This document shows, piece after piece, positions 17,026 to 26,481 of a stretch of 64,000 bases of DNA. A program made the position numbers and the translations under genes. The stretch spans positions 1 to 64,000 of the forward strand of contig CAYOSW010000004.1 in NCBI GenBank assembly GCA_964406775.1. Reading direction: 5' to 3'. Source of the DNA: JACPKO01 sp964406775 (GTDB lineage Bacteria; Patescibacteriota; Microgenomatia; Daviesbacterales; UBA10151). Below the pieces are notes generated by a model. It did not search any database. It had not been told where the DNA came from and worked only from the letters and a program-made list of their open reading frames with translations. Numbering within the stretch: the first letter of the stretch is position 1; each line of letters opens with the position of its first letter.

Positions 17026-18021
17026 TTAATAATTCACTCCGAAATTTAAAAAGTCCGTAAACTTATCTATTTTTTCTCTGGTGAAATCCTTTCCGGTTAA
17101 ACCGTGAGTTGCCGAATTAACAGCTAAACCTTTAAAGAGTTTTTTAAAATTCTTGTCTGACCGATAAATCTTTTTCAGTCTTCTCATCAGATGAGTTGTT
17201 ATATCCCCTTCTTTCCACAAATAGCGTAAAGTGGTTATGTTTTCATATAGTCCTAAGGTCCGGGCGCAAAGCTGAAAATCTATCAGAAAGATCCGTTTTT
17301 TTCTGTCGACAATAATATTTCTGAAGTGCAGATCCCTATGGATAAGACGGTTAGAATTTTCGGACAAAAGAACGGGGATTGATTGCAAAAAAATAGGAAC
17401 GCCTCTCAGCAATGATCTGAATACCCTAGGGTGTGTAAGCAAAGCCTTGGTCAGCAAAAAGGGATAGAGAATAATATAGTTAACAGAAGATCTTCTTGAA
17501 ATGCTCCTTAATTCCTCTTCTGTAAGTTTAGATCCGAGATAGTCCAAAAAAGCAGTAACTTTAAAGTAAATTCCGGTTTTTTCAGAACTCGAAAGATTTT
17601 CGGCAATTGTGCCGTCAATATATTTAATCAGAATTACTAAACTGTTCTCAGTCTCTTTAGAAGCAACAATTGAAGGAATCTTAATTTTTAAAAATTCTTC
17701 CGGCAATGATTTTGAATTCCTATCTAATACATTATTAAGAATTTCATATAATTTAAATTCATTCTTTAATGCATAGTAATTAAAATCTTTGAATTCACCG
17801 CTCCAGATTTTACCGACTGCTTTTTTTCCTTTTTGATCCGCGTACATTCCCAAATTAAAAGCCTTAACAGTCCCAATCTTCTCAATTGAGGACTTTAATT
17901 TATAATTGCCCACTTTAACAGGTAACTTTGTTTCAACTTTTCTCCGCAATCTGCCATAAACTAGCGACTTAAGATAAACATAGATTAATCTGGAAAGAGT
18001 TAAAGAGCCGGAATTTTTCAT
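17026..18021 (-). CDS. Protein-kinase-like sugar/lipid phosphotransferase (APH/Kdo-kinase-like)
   Basis: The 331-residue protein has a kinase-like C-lobe: LIHRDLHFRNIIVDR (catalytic loop, about residues 225-239) and IFLIDFQLC (metal-binding DFG equivalent, here DFQ). Such enzymes in glycan operons phosphorylate a sugar or lipid-linked sugar rather than protein. A Lys/Arg-rich N-terminus could bind membrane. Substrate unknown; an inactive role is possible but the key Asp residues are intact. Confidence 0.7.
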   Translation of the reverse strand: MKNSGSLTLSRLIYVYLKSLVYGRLRRKVETKLPVKVGNYKLKSSIEKIGTVKAFNLGMYADQKGKKAVGKIWSGEFKDFNYYALKNEFKLYEILNNVLDRNSKSLPEEFLKIKIPSIVASKETENSLVILIKYIDGTIAENLSSSEKTGIYFKVTAFLDYLGSKLTEEELRSISRRSSVNYIILYPFLLTKALLTHPRVFRSLLRGVPIFLQSIPVLLSENSNRLIHRDLHFRNIIVDRKKRIFLIDFQLCARTLGLYENITTLRYLWKEGDITTHLMRRLKKIYRSDKNFKKLFKGLAVNSATHGLTGKDFTREKIDKFTDFLNFGVNY

Positions 18022-18023
18022 AG

Positions 18024-21000
18024 TTATTTTGCAAAAACCTCCTGGCCTAATAAAGGATAGTTCTTGGGGTGAATCTCCTCATTAATTAACCTTAAAAATT
18101 TTTGTTTACTTAAATCCCAACTGAAATTCAATGACCATACAAACGCTTCCTCAGATAATTCTCTTCTTAGTTTTGTATCTGAGATAATTTTTAATAACGC
18201 ATCTGCAAACGCATTGATATTTTTTGGAGCAACCAAAATTCCGGTTTTCCCATTAACTATTGAGTCTCTAAGTCCGTTTACATCCGAAGCTATTACCGGT
18301 GTCATACAAGCGTTTGCTTCGATTACAGTCATACCCCAGCCTTCAATCATTGAGGGCTGAACCATCACCCAGCTTTCTGTTAATAATTTATGTTTCTCTG
18401 AATCGTTTACCCTACCCAAAAAGTGAACTGCATGTCCGATCTGCAACTGAGAAACCAATTTTTTTAATTTAACAGAGCTCTCTCCCGATCCTGCTATAGC
18501 AAAAAGCGCGTTGGGATATTTTTGCAGAATCTGCGCAAAAGCTTTAATCGCAACATCGATATTTTTGTACGGCTGCAGTCTTCCCAGATACAGAACTTGA
18601 GGATTGGCAGTTTTTGTCAGTTTAGACGGCGTCGAAATATTTATTCCGGGATTGATAATTTCTATTTGTTTAAAATTGTCTTTTGCGAGTTTGATTATTT
18701 CAGCTTTTGATGACTGGGAAACCGTTATTACCTTTTGATTTTTGTAAACAAGCGGCATAAGTTTACCTTCTAAAAAGGATGCCAAAACCGCCAGAGGCAG
18801 AGGAAGATGGTTTCTGAATACTTCCTGGTGGATATGGTGTATTAATAAGAATTTCGGTTTTTTTACAAAAAGGGGTGTAAAGAAGGGGATTCCATTTTCA
18901 GAATCAATAACAACATCATATTTTCCTCTGAGTCTTAACATATAGTAAAGAGCTGCCCAGAAATAAACCATATAAAATCCCCCTCTTCGGATTATTTGTA
19001 TTCCGTCAATGACTTCATAGCGGGGACTATGGCCGTCACTGCCGGAGAAAACCGTAACTTGGAATCCGGCATCTACGCATTTTTTTGCTATTTCGTGGAT
19101 ATATGATTCTGCACCCCCGGCCCATTTATGCTTTATGTCTCTCCAGTTAAATATCAATATTCTTTTTTGACCTTCTTTTACAGATACCGTTATCTTTCCT
19201 TTATCCGATAAAGGCGAAAAAACAAGATCGAAGAGATCCAAAAATGCCCTTTCGGAAAGCCAGATATAATTTCTCAGGATATGCAAAAACCCCATCAAAG
19301 CAAAATTAAATGCACTTACTAAAAACATTATCCAAACGATTTGTGTTAAATTTTCGTGGAATATTGAAAGCAGAATTATTTGACCTACAGATGCGGCAAA
19401 TCCCACAACAACAAACAAGTGATTTTCTCTGGCCTGAAAGTATGAGATTACGGGCTGAGCGACGGTAAATAAAATAATTCCGGCGATGTAGACAGGAATT
19501 AAATCCAGCACCGAGTATATCTTTGCACCGAAAAATATCGGCAGAATAACCGGTCCGAATAGAACCAGACCTAAGCCGGCCGATACTGTGAGCGATACAG
19601 TTAAGCCGAATAGAATAACAAATGTCCTGCTGCTTTTTTTATCTGCTCCTTCATTTCTTGCAACCAGCGGAAGCATTAGAGGTGCAAGCAGGGAACCGAA
19701 AAAGAACACCATTTTCCCGGGAAGAGAGAGCAGTCCGTATTGACCTGCTTCGAACGGACTTAAAAAGTGTTTTACCAAAACAACATCAAGACCAAGAAAG
19801 GCAATATTTGTAATCCCGATTAGCAGCGAAGAAATATAAAAAGGCAGATTAAATTTAGCATGAGAGATCTGCATTTTTTTAACGGAAGGTTTACCGCTTA
19901 AAATCGAATTTAAAACAAGAGCGACAGTCATAGAAACCGGAATGGCAACGTAAACAAGATCACTCATTCCGGATTCGGTAAGCAGAATAATCATTGATAG
20001 TTTTATTAATGCTTCAATCACTCCTACAAGAGCTATCTTGCTGAAGGACAGAGTTCCCTTCAAAAACCCCGAGAAATTAGCTCCGATTATCGCAATCAGC
20101 CAAACAGGACTGAAAATAAGGAATGGGATTGTCGAGTTTGTATTAAAGAATTTCTCCAGAAAAGGAATTGAAACTAACCAGATTAACATCAATCCGATAC
20201 CGGTAAACATTGACTTATTTACAAACTGGTCCAGATATCCTCTTGCCTGATCTTTGGAATATTTGCCGTACAGAAAAGCAATTTTTTGCGTAATTGTTGC
20301 CGAAAGTGCACCTAAAGGAATTGTCGAAATAAACAGAAAACTTGTAAAAAGATTCAGGTTGCCGTAATCCTCAAAAGTAAGTTTTCTTCCCAGATATGCA
20401 TTGATAAAAAAATTACAGAAATTACTTATAAGCGATGCAAAAACCAGGGTAGAGGCTCCGAAGTAAACTTTCCTGAAACCTATTGAATCCGCTAATCTTT
20501 CCGTCAGTCTTTTTCCTATACCCGGTCTGGTAGTAGGGGAAACTGCAGCCGAGATAATGATGTCTGAGGTCTTCTCCTCAATTTCAGGCTGTTTAGCCAA
20601 ATGAAGACCGTGGATTGTTTTCTCCCAGTAATGAGGTTTAACAATCAGCTGATAAAGTGCCATAACTGCCGCAACGGAACCCATTAACCAATAGATAGGC
20701 ACCAAGAATACGTATTTCATTAGCGCCCAATGATCTCTTTTTGCCGCACCGATCATATAGTTATAGATATATAAAAAGTTGCCTGCGATTAAAGAAAATA
20801 CCGCGAAGTAAAAAACTACCGACGGAAAAAGAGATTCGATAAATGCCGAGGTGTATTGGTAATAAGCAAAGTAAGCAAATGTCGTGGCCCAAAGGACAGG
20901 ATTGATTAACATAAACGAAATCCGGGCGCCAATGATTAATTGAAAAACAAACGCGTGCCACCCGTGATCTCTCACAAGCTCAACAGGTTTACGCATATGG

Positions 21001-22736
21001 ACTAAATAAGTCTGCATATATCCTTTAAGCCAGCGAGACCTTTGTCTTATCCAGTTTTTAACGTTACTGTTAGCTTCCTCAAGCGTTATAGAATCGATAA
21101 TCGCGGTTTTATAACCCTTCTTAAAAAGTCTCACCCCTAAATCGCAATCCTCAGTAACATTAAAAGGATCCCAGCCTTCCAGCTCAATTAAGGTTTTAGT
21201 TCTAAAGTGGTTACTGGTTCCTCCTAAAGGAATAACCGTGTCGATTGATTGGAGTCCGGTTAACATCACATCAAACCAAAGTGAATATTCGGCCGTAAAG
21301 AAACGGGTTAATAAATTCTGATGAGGGTTAAAATAATTTAATTTTGCCTGGAGACAAACTATATTGGGCTTCGATTTCTTAAACGCCAGATATGCTTTTT
21401 TAAGCTGATCGGGTTCGGGAATATCCTCCGCATCGTAAACTACCAAGTATTCACCCTGCGCAAAATTTAATCCGTAGTTACAGGCTTTCGGCTTTGTTTT
21501 AGGCTCGCTTTCCGGAACAATAACCGTCGAGACATATTTAGGGAGACTCATCGCTTTAACAGCATCTATACTTATTTGGTCGTCTTCCTCGAGAAGCAGT
21601 TTTACATCCAGTTTATTTTTCGGATAATCAAGATTTGCTATAGCCTCTAAAAAGTGCGGAACAATATGTGCCTCCCTGTAAAGAGGACAGAGAATCGTAT
21701 AAATAGGTAGACCCTCATCCTTAAGAGAAGTAAGCTCTTCCGCTGTAGAAGTAATTTCCGGCGGAAAATGCAGGCTTTTTAAAACAACATATAGATTAAA
21801 TAAAACATCAATAAAATACACAAAACTTAATATTCCGATAATTGAGATAAGCGTTGTAATGGGGCTTAAAATAATACCGATCTCTAAGATAATTACCCCC
21901 AAAAGAATCACCAAAATCTGGCTTAAATGAAAAACTTCGAGAGCGGAGTGCTCCGGCTTTAGAGTCGTATGGGTTTTCAGCCATTTCCTGTTATGAATGA
22001 ATCCCGCTCCAGCCATTGTATCGGAGGTTACCGGTTTAATCAGATAAGTTTTTCGTTTCGAAAGTTTTAATTTTAGGGCATTTTTACCGATTTCTGCTGA
22101 AGTTTTAATGAGGTTAACTTTGGAGTGGCCGCCCGTCCGTTTATCAAAAGTAATATCTACACCGGCGATTTTAAATCCTAAATTACGAGCGGTATTCAGA
22201 AGAGCTAGATCGAGCGTCCAGGGAGTAAGTTCTTTTTCATCAATATAATCCAAAATTTCTTTACGGAATAGTTTCAAACCGGATTGCACATCTACTTTAA
22301 ATCCGTGAAGAAGTCTCCCGAAGCTGAAATTAAAAATCCTTGAGACTGTTTTCCTTAAAAATGAGGCCTGAAAACCTTTGCGGTTGGCAACAACAACACC
22401 GTTTTCCTGAGCCTTAAAGTACATTTCCGAAATTGACTCGGGCGGATATTGTAAATCGGCATCCAACATAACTACATATTCGGATTTTGAATGTTTTGCT
22501 CCTTCCAAAATTGAATACGCCTTGCCTGGTTTGCCTTTTTTTGTGTAGATCTCGATGGGATAACTCTCTTGCAGAAGATTAAGCACTTCCAATGTTTTAT
22601 CTGTTGAATGGTCGTCAACAAAAATCATTTTGTAGGCAATTTTTGCGTCAAGCATTGACTTGTTTATCCTCTGAATGAGGGGATAAATATTGGTTTCCTC
22701 GTTTTTAACAGGAATAATGATATCGAGATTTCTCAT
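18024..22736 (-). CDS. Giant four-domain glycan assembly protein: GT2 + processive GT2 + flippase + GT4
   Basis: The 1570-residue chain joins four units. Residues 1-235 form a DPM1/GtrB-like GT2 (VDDHSTD at 40-46, MLDADLQYPP at 90-99). Residues 255-715 form a cellulose-synthase-like GT2 with flanking membrane helices (YDAEDIP near 434, TED at 528-530, RQRSRW at 564-569). Residues 745-1170 form a MATE/Wzx-type polysaccharide flippase with about 12-14 helices. Residues 1190-1560 form a GT4 (KWAGGAES, YLGRLQPYKN, EGWGMTVIEANA with the E-x7-E pair). All motifs look intact. It is the first gene of the glycan operon and could couple lipid-linked glycan synthesis to export in one chain. Confidence 0.93.
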   Translation of the reverse strand: MRNLDIIIPVKNEETNIYPLIQRINKSMLDAKIAYKMIFVDDHSTDKTLEVLNLLQESYPIEIYTKKGKPGKAYSILEGAKHSKSEYVVMLDADLQYPPESISEMYFKAQENGVVVANRKGFQASFLRKTVSRIFNFSFGRLLHGFKVDVQSGLKLFRKEILDYIDEKELTPWTLDLALLNTARNLGFKIAGVDITFDKRTGGHSKVNLIKTSAEIGKNALKLKLSKRKTYLIKPVTSDTMAGAGFIHNRKWLKTHTTLKPEHSALEVFHLSQILVILLGVIILEIGIILSPITTLISIIGILSFVYFIDVLFNLYVVLKSLHFPPEITSTAEELTSLKDEGLPIYTILCPLYREAHIVPHFLEAIANLDYPKNKLDVKLLLEEDDQISIDAVKAMSLPKYVSTVIVPESEPKTKPKACNYGLNFAQGEYLVVYDAEDIPEPDQLKKAYLAFKKSKPNIVCLQAKLNYFNPHQNLLTRFFTAEYSLWFDVMLTGLQSIDTVIPLGGTSNHFRTKTLIELEGWDPFNVTEDCDLGVRLFKKGYKTAIIDSITLEEANSNVKNWIRQRSRWLKGYMQTYLVHMRKPVELVRDHGWHAFVFQLIIGARISFMLINPVLWATTFAYFAYYQYTSAFIESLFPSVVFYFAVFSLIAGNFLYIYNYMIGAAKRDHWALMKYVFLVPIYWLMGSVAAVMALYQLIVKPHYWEKTIHGLHLAKQPEIEEKTSDIIISAAVSPTTRPGIGKRLTERLADSIGFRKVYFGASTLVFASLISNFCNFFINAYLGRKLTFEDYGNLNLFTSFLFISTIPLGALSATITQKIAFLYGKYSKDQARGYLDQFVNKSMFTGIGLMLIWLVSIPFLEKFFNTNSTIPFLIFSPVWLIAIIGANFSGFLKGTLSFSKIALVGVIEALIKLSMIILLTESGMSDLVYVAIPVSMTVALVLNSILSGKPSVKKMQISHAKFNLPFYISSLLIGITNIAFLGLDVVLVKHFLSPFEAGQYGLLSLPGKMVFFFGSLLAPLMLPLVARNEGADKKSSRTFVILFGLTVSLTVSAGLGLVLFGPVILPIFFGAKIYSVLDLIPVYIAGIILFTVAQPVISYFQARENHLFVVVGFAASVGQIILLSIFHENLTQIVWIMFLVSAFNFALMGFLHILRNYIWLSERAFLDLFDLVFSPLSDKGKITVSVKEGQKRILIFNWRDIKHKWAGGAESYIHEIAKKCVDAGFQVTVFSGSDGHSPRYEVIDGIQIIRRGGFYMVYFWAALYYMLRLRGKYDVVIDSENGIPFFTPLFVKKPKFLLIHHIHQEVFRNHLPLPLAVLASFLEGKLMPLVYKNQKVITVSQSSKAEIIKLAKDNFKQIEIINPGINISTPSKLTKTANPQVLYLGRLQPYKNIDVAIKAFAQILQKYPNALFAIAGSGESSVKLKKLVSQLQIGHAVHFLGRVNDSEKHKLLTESWVMVQPSMIEGWGMTVIEANACMTPVIASDVNGLRDSIVNGKTGILVAPKNINAFADALLKIISDTKLRRELSEEAFVWSLNFSWDLSKQKFLRLINEEIHPKNYPLLGQEVFAK

Positions 22737-22803
22737 TTTAGGCCCATAAAATCCGAAACTATATATAGATCAAAAATTATGAAGGCCTATAATAACATAC
22801 TCT

Positions 22804-22832
22804 ATTATAAATTTCTAGCTTATAGTTGTTGA
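22804..22832 (-). promoter_or_regulatory. Promoter of the glycan operon
   Basis: Leftward -35 TCAACA (22827-22832), 17-base spacer, -10 TATAAT (22804-22809), about 67 bases from the ATG at 22736. All following genes to 6417 are spaced by only a few bases or overlap, so this may drive up to 16 kb. Confidence 0.5.
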
Positions 22833-22870
22833 AATTAAATTTTTAAAAGTTTGAGTAAAAATTTTGACGA

Positions 22871-22912
22871 AGTCGCAAGCTTCGCTTTAGACCTGAGTCG
22901 CAAGCTCTGCTT
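22871..22912. repeat. Tandem 17-bp direct repeat after the D,D-carboxypeptidase gene
   Basis: AGTCGCAAGCTTCGCTT (22871-22887) and AGTCGCAAGCTCTGCTT (22896-22912) recur with a 25-base period and two mismatches. The second copy runs into the stop codon of the carboxypeptidase gene. Each copy can form a small CGAAG/CTTCG-type hairpin, but no T-run follows, so a terminator role is doubtful. Confidence 0.6.
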
Positions 22913-23864
22913 AATTGTTCAGTTTGGAGAAGGAGTAGTCGAGCATAACCTTTGCATCATCCCGCCGGTTAACGGCACCGAGTAAAACACCGAGCACTTC
23001 CTTACCGTTTTGACGGGCGAGAGTCACAAGCGTTAATCCCGCCTCAGGCGTATATCCGGTTTTTAAACCGAGCACACCGGGATAAGTTGTCAGAAGATTA
23101 ATTCCCGAATACATATCATAATCCTGGTGATCGGTTGTCTTTTCTATGAAGACGTGAGGCTGGGAAGAAATATTGATAATTTCCGGCCAGGTTTTAATCA
23201 AGTATCTACTCATTAAGGCTACATCCAACGCCGTTGAATATTGGCAGGGAGCTCGGCCTTTGCACTTTTCCGGTTCTTCCTCAAGACCAGTCGGGTTTAC
23301 AAACACCGTATCCCCCATTCCTAGTTGAGCCGCTTTGGAGTTCATTAGTCCAATAAACTCCTCCCGTCTACCGGTCGTGCCCTCTGAGATTGCCTCAGCA
23401 GCATCATTAGCAGAAACCAGAAAAATCCCGTCCAGAAGATTTCTTAAAGTATGTTTTTCTCCCGCCAATAAATACATCTTATCCGGCTCAGTTTCTGAGG
23501 CCCGTACAGAGATTTTGTAGATATCCTCCTGAGTTTTGTGTTCAAGAGCAATAATTGTCGTCATTATCTTCGTTAATGAGGCTATAGAGTACTTTTCTTG
23601 TGCATTTTTTGAGTATAAAACTTGTCCTGTTGAGGTTTCAACAAAGAAGGCTCCGGAGGCTGTTATTTCCGGTGCATCCGGGAATTCCGTATTTCTACCT
23701 TTTTCATATTTGGGAAACCAGGCGTTTGTAGAAATCTGAGTTTTCGAAATACCCAAAACGGGTGAAGCTAAACCGGCACTCTTAAATAGCTCCGAAGATT
23801 TAACAATCACAAACGACCCCAAAAAGACGATTAGGAGTAAGATGGCAGAGAGTTTAAGCTTCAT
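22911..23864 (-). CDS. D-alanyl-D-alanine carboxypeptidase (peptidase S11)
   Basis: The 317-residue exported enzyme has an N-terminal signal anchor and the three penicillin-binding motifs: SLTK (Ser96-Lys99, the acylated Ser and its Lys), SAN near residue 153, and KTG near 272. It trims the terminal D-Ala from peptidoglycan stems outside the membrane. It is cotranscribed with the beta-helix protein 2 bases upstream and lacks the long C-terminal amphipathic domain of E. coli PBP5. Confidence 0.93.
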   Translation of the reverse strand: MKLKLSAILLLIVFLGSFVIVKSSELFKSAGLASPVLGISKTQISTNAWFPKYEKGRNTEFPDAPEITASGAFFVETSTGQVLYSKNAQEKYSIASLTKIMTTIIALEHKTQEDIYKISVRASETEPDKMYLLAGEKHTLRNLLDGIFLVSANDAAEAISEGTTGRREEFIGLMNSKAAQLGMGDTVFVNPTGLEEEPEKCKGRAPCQYSTALDVALMSRYLIKTWPEIINISSQPHVFIEKTTDHQDYDMYSGINLLTTYPGVLGLKTGYTPEAGLTLVTLARQNGKEVLGVLLGAVNRRDDAKVMLDYSFSKLNN

Positions 23865-23866
23865 AA

Positions 23867-24952
23867 CTACTGGCGTCCGGCATCCTTAGGCGGAGTAAGA
23901 AGCAGATTCGGTATCTGAATTGAAAAACTGTCGTGTTTGTTTAATATTTTTTCTTTAAGAATTATCGATGGATTTGGTGTTCCCCAAAAATTCGGGCCGA
24001 ATATAAAACTTCCGTTACATCCGCTCGTAAAACTGACTTGTCCAAGAATGATATTGTCCCTTATTTTTACGGCGCTGTCGCAGGCTATACTGATTAGACT
24101 ATTACCGGAGAAATAATTACGGGCAATTAAGCCTTCCTGGAGTTGGCCTCCGGAAATAAAATCAATGACTGTGCGCTTAGGCATCTCAAAGCTGTTACGG
24201 GTAATAAAAGGCACGGAAATTCTTCTTGCATCGACCCTAATTCCGTCACCGTCAAGATTTTGGAATAAATTATTATCTATCTCCGGACTTGCCCTGTATA
24301 CCAAAACCGATTGTCTTAACCCGCTTCCGAAATTACTGTTATAAATTCTGGGTTTCCCCCGGTCCATACATAGAGAGCATTCCCCAGTATCCGAGAACTT
24401 GGAGTTTGAGATGTCAGTATTACCGCCTATCTCAAATTTCCTATAATCTGAAAAAAATCCGTTGTTTATATTCCCTTTTCTGATCTTAATTACATTAATG
24501 TCATAAGGGCTCGGATCGACAGAGTCGGATTTAAACACCGCAGGATTTGCAGAGGTACCTTGAACAACTAAATTATTCAGATGAATCTGAATTTTTTCTC
24601 CTTCATCCCAAAAAGGCTCCCCTGGAGCAACCCCCCGGGAGAACAGGCCTGTATTTACCCCGCTTTTTTGGTGCCAGGGAAGAAAATCCATATTCGATTT
24701 ATCGCCGGTAATAGCAACTTTTACTAAAGTTCCAGGCATTACTATTATTGTCGTGTCTGCCGGAGAAAAGATGTCTCCTGTTACGGAAATTTCGCCTTCC
24801 CAAACCTGATCCGATAAGATCAGACCATAGACCTCTGTATCCTTAATGTGCTGAACCGGCAAAATTCTCGGCACTCCGAAAAAAAAGGCTAAACCCAGAA
24901 AAAGGGTCGACGAGGCAATAATCAGAACTTTAAAAAACCAGTGGAGTTTCAT
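23867..24952 (-). CDS. Exported right-handed beta-helix protein
   Basis: The 361-residue protein has an N-terminal membrane anchor (about residues 8-28) and then repeating short strands with Asn ladders (IKIRKGNINNGFF, GNTDISNSKF, RIYNSNFG, IDNNLFQNL, ITRNSFEM, LIARNYFSGN), typical of a parallel beta-helix. Such folds bind or cleave polysaccharides. No catalytic set is obvious. Operon partnership with the D,D-carboxypeptidase suggests a cell-wall or surface-glycan role. Confidence 0.75.
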   Translation of the reverse strand: MKLHWFFKVLIIASSTLFLGLAFFFGVPRILPVQHIKDTEVYGLILSDQVWEGEISVTGDIFSPADTTIIVMPGTLVKVAITGDKSNMDFLPWHQKSGVNTGLFSRGVAPGEPFWDEGEKIQIHLNNLVVQGTSANPAVFKSDSVDPSPYDINVIKIRKGNINNGFFSDYRKFEIGGNTDISNSKFSDTGECSLCMDRGKPRIYNSNFGSGLRQSVLVYRASPEIDNNLFQNLDGDGIRVDARRISVPFITRNSFEMPKRTVIDFISGGQLQEGLIARNYFSGNSLISIACDSAVKIRDNIILGQVSFTSGCNGSFIFGPNFWGTPNPSIILKEKILNKHDSFSIQIPNLLLTPPKDAGRQ

Positions 24953-24968
24953 CAGAAAATCTCAAGTA

Positions 24969-24998
24969 TTGACTTATTATCTTAGCATACCCAACAAT
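24969..24998 (+). promoter_or_regulatory. Promoter of the L,D-transpeptidase gene
   Basis: -35 TTGACT (24969-24974), 18-base spacer, -10 AACAAT (24993-24998), 6 bases before the ATG at 25005. No Shine-Dalgarno site is present, which fits a leaderless mRNA. Confidence 0.5.
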
Positions 24999-25004
24999 AG
25001 AGAT

Positions 25005-25706
25005 ATGGTCCGTTTCCTGCCAATACTGCTCATTATAGGTGCAATCGTCGCGCTTCTTAACTATACACCCGTAAAAAGAGAGCTCGCTTATAAATTGGGG
25101 ATTTCCGGGGATAAAACTACTTCCTGCTGTGACCCGAATAACCTCTCTAAAACCGGAGACTTTGACGAGACAGCCAATATCGCAATTTATAATAACGAGA
25201 CAATTGATTATCCTAAAACTTCACTTGCCCAGGCTATTAAGAACATCGCCATTAAGGAAACCAAGGTTCTCGGAACGACTAATGCCTCAGGACAGGAAAA
25301 ATGGATAGATGTGTCTCTGGACGAACAGAAGTTAAGAGCCTATGAGGGCGATACTGTGGTTATGGAATTTCCCATATCTTCCGGAAAATGGGGACCGACG
25401 CCTAAAGGTGAGTTTAATATCTGGTATAAAACCCGCGCCCAGGTTATGAGCGGAGGCTCAAAAGAACTCGGAACATATTATTACCTACCTAACGTCCCGA
25501 ACAATATGTTTTTCTATCAGGGATATGCTATTCACGGAGCGTATTGGCATAATAACTTCGGTCAACCAATGAGTCACGGATGTGTAAATGCGCCGCTTGC
25601 TCAGGTTGCAGAGCTTTTTGAATGGACTGGACCCGTTCTTCCTGCGGGCACTAACGCTTTAAGAGCCAGTTCGGATAATCCTGGAACCCGCGTAAACGTA
25701 CATTAG
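25005..25706 (+). CDS. L,D-transpeptidase (YkuD domain)
   Basis: The 233-residue protein has an N-terminal membrane anchor (about residues 4-20), a Ser/Thr-rich linker and a YkuD domain from about residue 100. The signature is complete: HGAYW near 177 and SHGCVN with catalytic Cys193. It makes 3-3 cross-links or attaches proteins to peptidoglycan. I chose the ATG at 25005 because the -10 hexamer ends 6 bases upstream; a TTG 36 bases earlier is less likely. Its stop overlaps the convergent VanW-like gene by 4 bases. Confidence 0.92.
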   Translation: MVRFLPILLIIGAIVALLNYTPVKRELAYKLGISGDKTTSCCDPNNLSKTGDFDETANIAIYNNETIDYPKTSLAQAIKNIAIKETKVLGTTNASGQEKWIDVSLDEQKLRAYEGDTVVMEFPISSGKWGPTPKGEFNIWYKTRAQVMSGGSKELGTYYYLPNVPNNMFFYQGYAIHGAYWHNNFGQPMSHGCVNAPLAQVAELFEWTGPVLPAGTNALRASSDNPGTRVNVH

Positions 25707-26377
25707 TCTTTTAAGACTGTAGTTTTTAAATTAACTCCATCGTACTTAAACTCAAAAGTTACTTTTGAATCAAGGTTATTCTTAATATAAAGGTTTTGAT
25801 TTGCAGAAGCTGCAACCGAATCCGGGCTTGCATAAACCGCAACTCCGTACTCCTTCGGTATTTCCGGAATCGGATAAAAGTCGTGGTTTGAAGGAGCAAT
25901 AGATTCCAATCCCGCATCAAGAGCAGCCCAGTGAATTAACGAAGCTAAATGGCAAACACCCATTCCGTATAATCCACCTTCAAATTTATATCCGTCTCCG
26001 GCACCGAAGTTCGTATGAGCCGTAACAGTAACATTATCCTTATATTCATCGGCAATAATATCGTGGTAAGCGAATCTTTGTCCCGGTTCAAGGCTGAAAG
26101 TCATAGTAAAAGGCTGATCTAAAGCTTCCCAATTGATGTCTTTTGAGGATTTAACCTTACCAGAAAGATAGGCTAAATTAAGTAAAATGTTGTCTTTGTA
26201 GACGTTTTCAGGCAGATCATAACCATATCTCTTATCAAGAGATATTGATCTTGAAGAAAGCTCAGTTTGTGCGTGAGCCTGCACCTTGAGCTCAGCTGAG
26301 CTCGTAGGCTGAATCTGTGCTTCGGAAAGCATTAAAGTCGAGGCTGTAAGTAATGAAACAAAGGCAGTTTGTATCAT
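25703..26377 (-). CDS. VanW-like exported protein
   Basis: The 224-residue protein has a signal peptide (about residues 1-20) and a VanW-type core: SLEPGQRFAYHD, GGLYGMGVCHLASLIHWAALDAGLES (equivalent of the GGGxCQxSTxLxxAxLxAGL segment) and a final NLYIKNN strand. Family function is unknown, though members sit near peptidoglycan genes, as here. It is unusual in having Met-Gly-Val-Cys-His in place of the GGICQ run. The ATG at 26377 is used; a TTG four codons earlier is possible. Confidence 0.75.
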   Translation of the reverse strand: MIQTAFVSLLTASTLMLSEAQIQPTSSAELKVQAHAQTELSSRSISLDKRYGYDLPENVYKDNILLNLAYLSGKVKSSKDINWEALDQPFTMTFSLEPGQRFAYHDIIADEYKDNVTVTAHTNFGAGDGYKFEGGLYGMGVCHLASLIHWAALDAGLESIAPSNHDFYPIPEIPKEYGVAVYASPDSVAASANQNLYIKNNLDSKVTFEFKYDGVNLKTTVLKD

Positions 26378-26446
26378 AATTGAACTCAATACTATAGCAT
26401 ACTATGGGTTAATAATCAAATCTATAGGCTCTCTTTTTCTTGATCC

Positions 26447-26475
26447 TGGACATTGAAATCCGAGCCTGTTACGAT
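26447..26475 (+). promoter_or_regulatory. Promoter of the oxidase-NUDIX operon
   Basis: -35 TGGACA (26447-26452), 17-base spacer, extended -10 TGTTACGAT with hexamer at 26470-26475, ending 6 bases before the ATG at 26482. No Shine-Dalgarno site. Confidence 0.6.
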
Positions 26476-26481
26476 AAAAAT

